Source: Bacteroidales bacterium
Lineage (GTDB): Bacteria > Bacteroidota > Bacteroidia > Bacteroidales > Tenuifilaceae
Assembly (NCBI GenBank): GCA_025361485.1
Contig: JANYLA010000034.1
Span: 1 to 35,874 of the forward strand
Direction: 5' to 3'
Length of the DNA stretch: 35,874 nt
The translations under genes and the position numbers were made by a program. The notes under the pieces are model-generated. The model had not been told where the DNA came from and made no database searches. It was given only the letters and a program-made list of their open reading frames with translations. Shown piece by piece: positions 7,277 through 15,431 of this stretch. Every line of letters starts with the position of its first letter. Positions within the stretch are counted from its first letter, which is position 1.

Positions 7277-9277
7277 TTATATTCTTATCCCTACAACAGT
7301 AATATCATCTATCTGATTTTCATACTTCATCCAGTCAAATATGGTTCGATCCAGTATGCTCTTTTGCTCTTCAATGGATAATGTATGAACTTCAACCAGC
7401 AGCTTCTTGAAATTAGCCATCAAAAACTTTCGGCCTTCCTCACCGCCAAACTGGTCAACGTATCCATCAGAGAATACATAAACCATATCGCCTTTAATAA
7501 CATCCACCTCCTGATGAGTATAGCTAGTTGTTGCTCTTCGAGAAAATGCACCAATAGGACATTTGTCTCCTTTAAGTATGATCAATTCTCCGTTCCTAAC
7601 TATAATTGCAGGATTATAAGCACCAGCAAATTGAAGTTTCATGGTATCGTAATCGACACAGCAAAGGGCTAAATCCATTCCATCCTTCACTGCACCATCC
7701 TCGTCTGTCTCCTTGAAGGTTGCTGTAACGCCATCGTTTAATGCTCCTAGAATATCAACAGGGCGTTCAAGTTTTAAATCTTTAACTGCATATTCGAGCC
7801 AGTTATGCCCAACCATCGACACCATTGCACCTGGAACTCCATGCCCGGTACAATCTATCGCTGAAAAATATTTTTTCCCATTCAGATTATTGAACCAATA
7901 AAAATCACCGCTTATAACATCCTTCGGGCGGAAAATAATAAAAGATTCGGGGAAAAGGCTCTTGATGTATTCGGGAGTGGGTAGAATAGCATTTTGCAAA
8001 CGTTTTGCATAGGTAATGCTATCCATAATATGCTTTTGTTGTTCGGCCAGCTGATCCCTGTGCTTTTCGAGCTCGTCACGTTGAGTTTCAATCTCCTCTT
8101 TTTGCGCAACGACCTGTGCAGTACGCTCTTTCACTTTTTTATCCAAATCGGTGTAGAGCTCCTCGAGCTGCTCAATCATCACGTTAAACTTTTGCGAAAG
8201 CGTTGTAATCTCGTTATTTCCTGCTACCTCTGCTCGTTCGCTCAAATTACCATCGGCAATGCGATTTACATTGGTTACCAGCTTACGTATTGGGTTGGTT
8301 ATATTACGAGTTCTGGAATAAATTAAAGAAATAATAAGTATTAGGGCTGCTACGAAAATTAACACAAAACGCAGCAAACTAATATACTCATCCCTGATTT
8401 CGGCTGTTCTGTCGGATACAATCTTGACAACAGATCCTTTATAGAGATCTGAATTCCTAGAATCCATAAAGAAATACTGATACGAAAGGTGTTGTCTTTC
8501 AACCTTTTTCTCAATTAGGGCTCCATCTCGATTAATAAAGCGTTGTTTAATAAACTCCTTCTCACTAGGTGCAAGCACATCCGTTTTCGTGAGCGAAAAA
8601 GGATCGTCAGCATTCATGAATAGTTCAGCTGAAACAATTGACTTTTCCTTTTTTGTAAGCTCGTTAAGCGTATTTTTAATAATATTTACAATCTCATCAG
8701 CTGTTGCCGAGTAAACACCTAATTCAATGATGTAGTTTCCATCTAAAGTAGGCTGATAGGTATACTTTTTTAAACGTCGAGTCTTGGCCTCAAACGTAAA
8801 TTTCTCACTTTTAAATTCCCCTTCTTTAAATATCTTCTTAATCAGCGATTTATGTTCTTCTCCAAACGAAAAGAAATTCAGCCCTAAGTCCTTTGTAAAA
8901 GTTGTATTTACTACAACTCCGTTAGTATCAATAATGTAAATATCGTAAAGTCCTGCTTCAAGCTTTAGCTCATCCCGAATCTGACTTAAGTTTGCCTTGC
9001 CGATATTCTTCGTGGAAACGAAATAATTAATAATTAATTTTCGGCTTACCTCTCCAAGCATCGGATTCAGATTATCTTCAAGCACGGTCATGGTAACATC
9101 CTGAAACTTTAAAATTTGTGTAATCTCATCGGATATCAGAAAATTACGTGTTTGGCTGCCCTTGTGTAGAATTGTTCTGGTGTTTTGAAAATTGTATACT
9201 CCCAAAATCACTAAAGCAATAACTACGGGGAAAACAATACTATAAATTAATTGTCGGAAAACTGTTGTTTGCTTCAT
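7277..9277 (-). CDS. Membrane sensor SpoIIE/PP2C serine phosphatase with HAMP domain
   Basis: I start at the ATG at 9275-9277 (666 residues); an in-frame TTG lies two codons upstream. Transmembrane helices near 10-28 and 301-320 enclose a roughly 270-residue extracytoplasmic sensor, Cache-like in places (GLYDIYIIDTNGVVVNTTF). A HAMP domain (about 321-374) and a coiled coil (about 366-418) lead into the PP2C/SpoIIE domain at 428-666. The metal-binding motifs are intact: VISGDFYW (Asp458), DCTGHGVPGAM (Asp475), FSDGYVDQFGG (Asp604) and QIDDITVVGI (Asp657 and Asp658). Proteins of this build dephosphorylate Ser/Thr residues on partner proteins in response to an outside signal. No anti-sigma antagonist or switch kinase is encoded nearby, so the substrate is unknown. 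It lies 5 bp upstream of the TIR-like gene and 25 bp downstream of the transporter-like gene. Confidence 0.93.
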   Translation of the reverse strand: MKQTTVFRQLIYSIVFPVVIALVILGVYNFQNTRTILHKGSQTRNFLISDEITQILKFQDVTMTVLEDNLNPMLGEVSRKLIINYFVSTKNIGKANLSQIRDELKLEAGLYDIYIIDTNGVVVNTTFTKDLGLNFFSFGEEHKSLIKKIFKEGEFKSEKFTFEAKTRRLKKYTYQPTLDGNYIIELGVYSATADEIVNIIKNTLNELTKKEKSIVSAELFMNADDPFSLTKTDVLAPSEKEFIKQRFINRDGALIEKKVERQHLSYQYFFMDSRNSDLYKGSVVKIVSDRTAEIRDEYISLLRFVLIFVAALILIISLIYSRTRNITNPIRKLVTNVNRIADGNLSERAEVAGNNEITTLSQKFNVMIEQLEELYTDLDKKVKERTAQVVAQKEEIETQRDELEKHRDQLAEQQKHIMDSITYAKRLQNAILPTPEYIKSLFPESFIIFRPKDVISGDFYWFNNLNGKKYFSAIDCTGHGVPGAMVSMVGHNWLEYAVKDLKLERPVDILGALNDGVTATFKETDEDGAVKDGMDLALCCVDYDTMKLQFAGAYNPAIIVRNGELIILKGDKCPIGAFSRRATTSYTHQEVDVIKGDMVYVFSDGYVDQFGGEEGRKFLMANFKKLLVEVHTLSIEEQKSILDRTIFDWMKYENQIDDITVVGIRI

Positions 9278-9302
9278 AATCAAATTGCTTTATCTCAATA
9301 CC

Positions 9303-12300
9303 TTATTCATGAGTCAATTGTTTTTCAATATACTTAACCAAAAAGTTGTTGTCGTAAATACTGTTTGCAACTTTATCGTAATCGATATAATGTATAACCG
9401 TGTTGTTCTGAGCAATCAACCGCCATGGCTGTTTACTTTTATTTAATGTGCTGATTGCTTCGCCAATTTTATAGGTTGCAACCAATTCTTCGCCTTGGTA
9501 TAGACTCACACCACCCTTTTCAATAAAAATGATATGCGACTTATCCTTGAATAGCTCTAATTCAATAATATTGGTTTGATTCAGCCTAAGGGCATTTGAT
9601 TGATATAAAAGAAAAAGTATATCCCTCTCATCGGCAGTACCGTTAAAGCATGTTTTAAAGAAATTAATGCGGTCGGTAGCCGTCAAGCCGGTTACTTGCA
9701 AATTGCTAAGCTGCTTATCGAGTTCAACCCTAAGCTTATCGCCTAATCTCTTTTTGGTGCTTAGATAATGATTGCTATCAACCTGTTCGATTAATTGAGC
9801 CGAAATCTGACGAAGCACCTTATCAGTATTAAACATTTGAGCAACCAAATCGGCACTCAAATCGAATTTTTCAAGATGTTCAAAAGCGTTTAGTGCATAT
9901 ATTTTGGCCTGCTTCCCAATTAAATTATTGTCGCGGTTGATTACGGCTTTTAGTAACCCATCGGTATCGAATTCGCGTAAGGGAAAATAGTTCTGTAGCG
10001 CCCATATTTTATTGGATATACTATTATCCTCTAAAAGGGGAACGATGTATGGTTTTATATCCTCCTCAACAAATGTATCAATCAGCTCCACAGCAAAGGC
10101 TATACTTTGACCAGTTCCTGCTTCGAGATTCTCAAGCACAGCCTCAATGGAGTTTTTATCGTAGGCTAACTTTAAATAATCGAACAATTGGTGAATACTC
10201 TTACGGAATTCTCTATCCAATTCATCTTTTAAATAAAGAATCTTAGAGTCATTTGGGCAATAGTAAAACGCATTTAAGTTCCAGGCACATATACCTGCCT
10301 GCTCAATTAGCTTATGGTTAAGGTTGATTTTATCCTTTTCTTCAGCCACAAAGTTTACACGAAGTAGACCCTCAAGGATTATCGAACTATGGTGAGACTT
10401 TACTGATAGTTTACTATAAAGTGCTGCGGAGGAAATTAGGCTCCCTGTATCAGGAATTACACGAATTATGCGTTCTCTGAAAACATCAGAGATATTCGTT
10501 TTCTGATAAGCAAGTTCTAACATCTCAAGCCCTGTATCGCCAGAACCCATTAATGCAGCATGAGCTAATGGTGCGTACTGATCTTTATCCAAGAAATCGA
10601 TTAAAAAAATAATGAGTTCTTTTGATTTTGTTCCTTTTGCAGCCCAAATCGCTTGTCTCTTAACTGCAGGAACTAAGTCGCGCATTAGGAATGTAAGGTT
10701 ATTCTTCATCTCTTGATTAGATGAAGCTCCGATTAGCTTTGCCCCGTATATCCGATCTTCAAAATTTTTGGATCCAACAAACCCTTTGATTTTTTCTATA
10801 TCCTCACAGTCGGCATTAATCTGATTTAGATAGCTAATGGTATTATCAATAGACTTCAAAACCTCAGTATCTGTAACTCTGACTTTAAGTTTATTCAGGT
10901 GATTTATAAAAGAAGTGTTCCCTAAATCCTTAATTTTATTAAGTAAAACCGAAAACTTAGAGTTATCCATTTCAAAAAGTTTATCCTTGATATATCCAAC
11001 AAGATTCCAGGGTTTACTCCTTTCGATGATTGATAGATGCTCAGAGATTGTTTCAATGTTAAGATCTGGTTGGATTTCAATCGTTTTTTTCGATTTACTT
11101 TCCTTACGTACAGTTCTTAAAAGCGTTAACTGTAGCGTTTTACGGTACCCTTTGTAAAGATAGAGGGTTACAAATGCCCAAAGCGCAATTATTATGATTA
11201 AAACGTAGGTGTAATGGATAATTGTAAAAAACGATATTAAACTGAATAGAGTAAGTAAAATCCCTGAAAACAAAGCGGCCATCTCATTTACAGTACCATC
11301 TACACGAGCCTGTACCTCATAACGAATCGATGGATCCAACGATTGATATATCATTTTTAACGAAGGACTCTCAACAGAACCCTTTAATGCTTGTTGGAAT
11401 AATTTACTTAATGAAATTAGCAGGAATAGAAAAGTAAATGAAGCCGATTCAAGGGCTAATCCAAAGAATGAGCCAACCAATGCTGCGCCAATCGTAAGCA
11501 GAGCCATAATAACCGGTGAAACGAGTAGCGTAACCTTTAGCCCATAATTCTTCATCAGCGTTCCATATACAAAACTCTTTATGAGGATGCTAACAAAAGT
11601 TAGCGTTCCCATTAATCCCCCTAAAAACTTTGCAAGCTCATCGGAATTCTCGAATCGTGTTTTTGCAACGGCAAGAAAAAGATAGTGAACAAAGAATGCA
11701 ACAAGCATTGAAAGAACGACAAATAATGCCATTGTCCTTACGTAAGGTATTTTAACAGTATCGATAAAACTGCTCTCGCTCTGCTCTTTAGTGACCTTTA
11801 CTGTAAGCTGGTTTGGAAATAAAGAGTTGATGAAAAGTTGAATTACAAATGATATAAAAATACTAACAGCGCTTATGTAAAGTAAATTATTTGTTTTAAA
11901 CCCATTAGCAACAAGGAATGGGACAGCCCAACTACTTAGAATAACGCCAATTACCTGACCACCGTCGATAATACCAAAAATTCGTTTCCCTTGGCGAAGA
12001 TCAAATATCCTAGAAACGGCTCCCCAGAAGCCAACCAATGCGACTATATTCAGAGGACCCATCATTATGAATAGCCCAAATGCTAACCATTTTGAATCAG
12101 TAAAAAAGTAGCCAAAACCTAGCAAAAATGTTATTAAGAATATTAAAAATAGGCTTATTGCTGAGAGCCGAGAAAAGATAATCTTTCCCTGAAAGTAGGT
12201 ATATAATGACGTAAGTCCTATTCCTATTAGACCTGATACAGCAAAAGCCTTTGAAATCATTGATGAATCAAAAGCTTTTAAGAATAGAGTGTTGGCTCCA

Positions 12301-12407
12301 ACATCAAAAGCACCTAAGAAAATGCCTAAAAAGACAGATTGAAAAATAAATAAAGATACAGGCAATATCTCATCACGCCTTACGTTTAGCGCTTCGTATA
12401 TCCTCAT
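9303..12407 (-). CDS. Npt/MFS-like nucleotide-transporter protein fused to HEAT-like and cNMP-binding-like domains
   Basis: I start at the ATG at 12405-12407 (1034 residues); an in-frame TTG lies two codons upstream. The first 423 residues hold about ten to twelve transmembrane helices and resemble the ATP/ADP translocase-like (Npt) branch of MFS proteins, for example DVGANTLFLKAF near 35-46 and QGKRIFGIIDGGQVIG near 139-154. From about 540 to 900 the sequence is helical and HEAT-repeat-like (FEDRIYGAKLIGASSNQEMK, VPAVKRQAIWAAKG). The last 125 residues resemble a degenerate cyclic-nucleotide-binding fold (IIFIEKGGVSLYQGEELVATYKIGEAI). True ATP/ADP translocases are about 500 residues, so this is a fusion. 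It is the first gene of the minus-strand operon, 25 bp before the SpoIIE gene. Transported substrate and direction are unknown; a signalling or scaffold role is possible. Confidence 0.75.
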   Translation of the reverse strand: MRIYEALNVRRDEILPVSLFIFQSVFLGIFLGAFDVGANTLFLKAFDSSMISKAFAVSGLIGIGLTSLYTYFQGKIIFSRLSAISLFLIFLITFLLGFGYFFTDSKWLAFGLFIMMGPLNIVALVGFWGAVSRIFDLRQGKRIFGIIDGGQVIGVILSSWAVPFLVANGFKTNNLLYISAVSIFISFVIQLFINSLFPNQLTVKVTKEQSESSFIDTVKIPYVRTMALFVVLSMLVAFFVHYLFLAVAKTRFENSDELAKFLGGLMGTLTFVSILIKSFVYGTLMKNYGLKVTLLVSPVIMALLTIGAALVGSFFGLALESASFTFLFLLISLSKLFQQALKGSVESPSLKMIYQSLDPSIRYEVQARVDGTVNEMAALFSGILLTLFSLISFFTIIHYTYVLIIIIALWAFVTLYLYKGYRKTLQLTLLRTVRKESKSKKTIEIQPDLNIETISEHLSIIERSKPWNLVGYIKDKLFEMDNSKFSVLLNKIKDLGNTSFINHLNKLKVRVTDTEVLKSIDNTISYLNQINADCEDIEKIKGFVGSKNFEDRIYGAKLIGASSNQEMKNNLTFLMRDLVPAVKRQAIWAAKGTKSKELIIFLIDFLDKDQYAPLAHAALMGSGDTGLEMLELAYQKTNISDVFRERIIRVIPDTGSLISSAALYSKLSVKSHHSSIILEGLLRVNFVAEEKDKINLNHKLIEQAGICAWNLNAFYYCPNDSKILYLKDELDREFRKSIHQLFDYLKLAYDKNSIEAVLENLEAGTGQSIAFAVELIDTFVEEDIKPYIVPLLEDNSISNKIWALQNYFPLREFDTDGLLKAVINRDNNLIGKQAKIYALNAFEHLEKFDLSADLVAQMFNTDKVLRQISAQLIEQVDSNHYLSTKKRLGDKLRVELDKQLSNLQVTGLTATDRINFFKTCFNGTADERDILFLLYQSNALRLNQTNIIELELFKDKSHIIFIEKGGVSLYQGEELVATYKIGEAISTLNKSKQPWRLIAQNNTVIHYIDYDKVANSIYDNNFLVKYIEKQLTHE

Positions 12408-12443
12408 ATTCAATAATTAAAAAACCCTTAAACTCTTAATCTT

Positions 12444-12474
12444 TAAAGATAGCTTTATTTTTAATAGAGGGCAA
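12444..12474 (-). promoter_or_regulatory. Candidate promoter of the seven-gene operon
   Basis: On the minus strand there is a TATCTTTA box (12444-12451), one base from the Bacteroidota -7 consensus TAnnTTTG. A TTG (12472-12474) lies 20 bp upstream as a -33 candidate. Predicted initiation would leave a leader of about 25-30 nt before the transporter-like gene. Confidence 0.45.
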
Positions 12475-12606
12475 CCGCTGTTAAGAAAATTTACCTCCTT
12501 TTGACAAACAGTTTAATTTTATGGCTAAAAACCATAACGAAATGGCAAAAAAAATGAAAAAACAACGTATAATTTTTTCATTTTTTTTGACTTCTTGAAA
12601 AATAAA

Positions 12607-12636
12607 TTGACAGTTGTAAATATTTTAATATCTTTG
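12607..12636 (+). promoter_or_regulatory. Promoter of the yhhQ-like gene
   Basis: TTGAC (12607-12611) and a perfect -7 box TATCTTTG (12629-12636) are separated as expected, with 19 bp between TTG and TA. Initiation near 12643 leaves only about 20 nt before the ATG at 12663, which is too little for a riboswitch. Confidence 0.75.
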
Positions 12637-12662
12637 GTTATCACTTGGCTAAAGAAAAAATA

Positions 12663-13448
12663 ATGGATAGTAACCATATTAACACCAATAAAAAACAAAA
12701 TCTTTTTATAATCCTTTCCACGCTATTTCTTACAAACGCCCTTATAGCAGAGGTAATTGGTGCAAAGATTCTGTCGTTCGAAAAAATATTTGGTTTAGCT
12801 CCAATGGCTCTTAAATTTATAGGCGATACAAGCCTTAGCTTAAACATGAGCGTTGGAGTTATTATTTGGCCGATTGTTTTTATCTTATCTGATATAATTA
12901 ATGAATACTTTGGAACTAGCGGGGTAAAACGCATTAGTTACATCGGAGCAGGCATGATTGGATACGCTTTTCTGCTTATCTTTTTGGCGATGAAAACACC
13001 TCCTGCCGATTTTTGGCTTCAAAATAATTCTGTAGATCCTGATGGCCATCCATTTAATATCAATTATGCTTATAATGCAATTTTCAGACAAGGAATGGGG
13101 ATTATTATAGGATCCATTACCGCCTTTCTTGTTGGGCAGATAGTTGATGCTTACGTATTCAAATACATTAGAAAGTTAACTCAGCATAAGCATCTTTGGT
13201 TAAGAGCAACAGGATCAACAGTAGTATCGCAGCTAATCGATAGTTTTTTGATTCTTTTCATCGCCTTTTATTTTCTTGGAAATTGGTCGTTAGAACAGGT
13301 AATAGCGGTTGGTCTCATTCAATACATTTACAAGATTGCACTTGCCATCCTCTTTACACCAGCAATATACTTAATGCATAAGATTATTGACAGCTATTTA
13401 GGTAAAGATAAATCGGAAGAGATGCAAGATATTGCTCAAACGCTTTAA
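12663..13448 (+). CDS. yhhQ: YhhQ/VUT-family queuosine precursor transporter
   Basis: I start at the ATG at 12663 (261 residues); an in-frame TTG lies six codons upstream but falls right next to the predicted transcription start. The protein has about six to seven hydrophobic helices. It carries the family signature FILSDIINEYFG near residues 73-84, followed by a glycine-rich helix and, later, GSTVVSQLIDSFLILFIAF, which is typical of the substrate-binding second half. YhhQ proteins import queuosine precursors such as preQ0 and preQ1 across the inner membrane for tRNA modification. The gene is monocistronic and divergent from the large operon, with its own strong promoter. No queuosine biosynthesis gene is adjacent. 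Confidence 0.88.
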   Translation: MDSNHINTNKKQNLFIILSTLFLTNALIAEVIGAKILSFEKIFGLAPMALKFIGDTSLSLNMSVGVIIWPIVFILSDIINEYFGTSGVKRISYIGAGMIGYAFLLIFLAMKTPPADFWLQNNSVDPDGHPFNINYAYNAIFRQGMGIIIGSITAFLVGQIVDAYVFKYIRKLTQHKHLWLRATGSTVVSQLIDSFLILFIAFYFLGNWSLEQVIAVGLIQYIYKIALAILFTPAIYLMHKIIDSYLGKDKSEEMQDIAQTL

Positions 13449-13458
13449 CTCATATTAG

Positions 13459-13510
13459 ATATTTAACGACAAAGGCTGCTTCGAATGAAACAGCCTTTGT
13501 CGTTAAATAT
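13459..13510. terminator. Perfect 20-bp inverted repeat between convergent genes
   Basis: Arms at 13459-13478 and 13491-13510 are exact reverse complements, with a 12-nt loop. The GC-richest part of the stem is AAAGGCTG paired with CAGCCTTT. It lies between the stop of the yhhQ-like gene (13448) and the stop of the converging beta-barrel gene (13527), so it probably terminates both. There is no clear U-run after the stem in either direction. Confidence 0.7.
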
Positions 13511-13526
13511 TATTGTTCAAGTAATT

Positions 13527-14237
13527 TTAAGTTGTAGATTTCTTTTTTTTCTCCTTCATCCTCTTGTATAAATCAACAAAATCGAATAAGTATGTAACCG
13601 ATAGACCAATTGACCTATTTGAATTAAATGCAGGATCGCTCTTGTGAACATCCACAAAGCTCTGATCATATCTAATATCAAATACCCAAATACCCTTTTC
13701 TTGCTCATACTCAAACCCGCCACCAATAGCAAACCCGTAATCCATGCGACGCCAACCAGCATTATTTAAGGGTGAAGTAGAAGTTTGACCATTAACAGCC
13801 AAAGTATACTCCATCTCTCCACCTGTCCTAACATTTGAAAAAGCACCACCTTCAACATGTATTTTTACAACCCCAATTTTTGCTAAAGCATATTTAGCAA
13901 TAATAGGAATGCCGATATAACCAGTTTTATATTTTGATGTTCCTGCAGCATCTTCAGTTTTCACTCCTTTTTGATAAAATGTAATTTCTGGTTGAATCGA
14001 GAATTTCGGTGTTATGCTAAGTTTCCCAACAAGACCAAACTGAAAGCCAATTCTATTTTTAACATCTGTTTTACCTGAACTGAAAGAACTCTCAGCATTC
14101 GACATACTTGAAAAAACGCTACCAATTTTTGGTCCGGCATAAACAAACCCAATTTCTTTTCCTAAAATTGTGAACATTTGAGCGTTAACAGCCAGAGTAA
14201 AAAATAGGAAAACGGGAATAATAATTACTTTTTTCAT
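13527..14237 (-). CDS. Outer-membrane beta-barrel protein (porin-like, PorT family type)
   Basis: I start at the ATG at 14235-14237 (236 residues), which gives the clean signal peptide MKKVIIIPVFLFFTLAVNAQ; another ATG lies 11 codons upstream. The mature protein is a chain of amphipathic strands: FVYAGPKIGSVFSSM, RIGFQFGLVGKLSI, KFSIQPEITFYQKGVK, YIGIPIIAKYALAKIGVVKIHVEGG, DYGFAIGGGFEYE and IGLSVTYLF. This is the pattern of the OMP_b-brl_2/PorT-like family, at the usual length. After the last strand there is an unusual Lys-rich tail (RMKEKKKKSTT). It is transcribed alone, convergent with the yhhQ-like gene. Such small barrels often have no known substrate, and none can be inferred here. Confidence 0.85.
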   Translation of the reverse strand: MKKVIIIPVFLFFTLAVNAQMFTILGKEIGFVYAGPKIGSVFSSMSNAESSFSSGKTDVKNRIGFQFGLVGKLSITPKFSIQPEITFYQKGVKTEDAAGTSKYKTGYIGIPIIAKYALAKIGVVKIHVEGGAFSNVRTGGEMEYTLAVNGQTSTSPLNNAGWRRMDYGFAIGGGFEYEQEKGIWVFDIRYDQSFVDVHKSDPAFNSNRSIGLSVTYLFDFVDLYKRMKEKKKKSTT

Positions 14238-14286
14238 AATTGGTAATTTATTGTTTGTAATTAAGACCATCCAATAATTGTTTTTA

Positions 14287-14315
14287 CAAATTTACCTCAA
14301 ATATAAAATAAACAA
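14287..14315 (-). promoter_or_regulatory. Candidate promoter of the beta-barrel gene
   Basis: Read on the minus strand, TAAATTTG (14287-14294) matches the TAnnTTTG -7 box. A TTG at 14313-14315 lies 18 bp upstream. A second overlapping match, TATATTTG, lies at 14298-14305. The leader would be about 45 nt. Confidence 0.5.
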
Positions 14316-14469
14316 TAATTCAAAGGATTCCTTTAATGGTTGGATTTTGGGGTTTGGTCAAAATTGCGCTAGAATAAGTTATTCACAAAACCGTAAAAAG
14401 TAATTAACAATAGTTGCTTAATAGTTTATTAATAGCATAAATTGCCTCGTATTATTAATCATCTTGTTA

Positions 14470-15396
14470 ATGAACGAATTAAGTAAGTTTTTTGAATATA
14501 TTAAACTTGTTGTTTTGACAACTTTTGGTCAGCTTGTTTGGTTGCTTGGTCTACTATTCATATTCGGTTTCTTCCTATACCTTTTAGCCCGCTTCACCCG
14601 ATCTACCTACGTTAAAACTACAGGGCAAACTTTAGATATTTTTGTAACCGGTTGGATAGGTACTCCAATACACGAACTTGGCCATGCCATCTTCTGCCTG
14701 ATATTTAGACATAAGATAACTGAAATAAAGTTGTACTCACCCAACTCAGATGATGGCACACTTGGCTACGTTAACCACTCGTTTGATCCGAAAAATATTT
14801 ATCAAAAAATAGGTAATTTCTTTATTGGTATTGGACCGATAATCTTTGGAACATTCGTTATTTATGGCCTGCTCTACTATTTAGTTCCCAATACCAAAGA
14901 CGTTTTTTCATTCATTGAGGTTCAAAGCAAAGTGCTAATTAAGAGTCTACATGGCGAATTTGCTGGCATTTTAAACTCGCTTTGGGATTCAACCCTTAAC
15001 ACACTTGAAACATTATTCAAAAAAAGTAATTACTCAGATTACAAATTCTGGATATTTCTATATCTTTCTATGTGTATTTCATCTCATATGGAATTGAGCC
15101 CATCTGATATTAAAGGATCTTGGAGAGGACTGCTTAGCCTTATTATTCTTTTCTTGGTTATCAACTTTATAATCATTGGGCTGGAAGCGACAGGAGCAAG
15201 TACACATTTTGGAGCTTGGTGGCAATACGTTAAGTTGGAAAGCTATGCAGCAACGATAAACAAATGGGTTGGAACATTTGGCGCTCTTTTTATCTTTTCA
15301 ACTATTGTTTCGGCATTAAATTTTATTGTAACTTACGTCGGATTAAATATTTATAATTCTATTAAAGGCAAAGGTTTAATAAATCCGTTCTGGTAA
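14470..15396 (+). CDS. M50-like integral membrane zinc metalloprotease
   Basis: I start at the ATG at 14470 (308 residues); an in-frame TTG lies two codons upstream. The protein has several hydrophobic helices, starting near residues 15-40. The zinc motif HELGH is at 68-72, after GWIGTPI, so His68, Glu69 and His72 form the catalytic centre. A second conserved-looking segment, HMELSPSDIKG (206-216), may supply the third ligand through Asp213, in place of the usual M50 LDG motif. M50 proteases cut substrates inside or next to the membrane, often releasing transcription factors or anti-sigma factors. The next gene starts 35 bp downstream and is probably co-transcribed. No obvious substrate is encoded in the pair. 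Classical site-2 proteases carry a PDZ domain, which is absent here. Confidence 0.7.
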   Translation: MNELSKFFEYIKLVVLTTFGQLVWLLGLLFIFGFFLYLLARFTRSTYVKTTGQTLDIFVTGWIGTPIHELGHAIFCLIFRHKITEIKLYSPNSDDGTLGYVNHSFDPKNIYQKIGNFFIGIGPIIFGTFVIYGLLYYLVPNTKDVFSFIEVQSKVLIKSLHGEFAGILNSLWDSTLNTLETLFKKSNYSDYKFWIFLYLSMCISSHMELSPSDIKGSWRGLLSLIILFLVINFIIIGLEATGASTHFGAWWQYVKLESYAATINKWVGTFGALFIFSTIVSALNFIVTYVGLNIYNSIKGKGLINPFW

Positions 15397-15431
15397 TTGT
15401 TTTTAAAGTTTAAACTTTAATAAAGAAAGAA

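Noticed and set aside
12637-12662. Possible preQ1 riboswitch before the yhhQ-like gene
   Set aside because: The predicted leader is only about 20 nt, too short even for the compact preQ1-I class.
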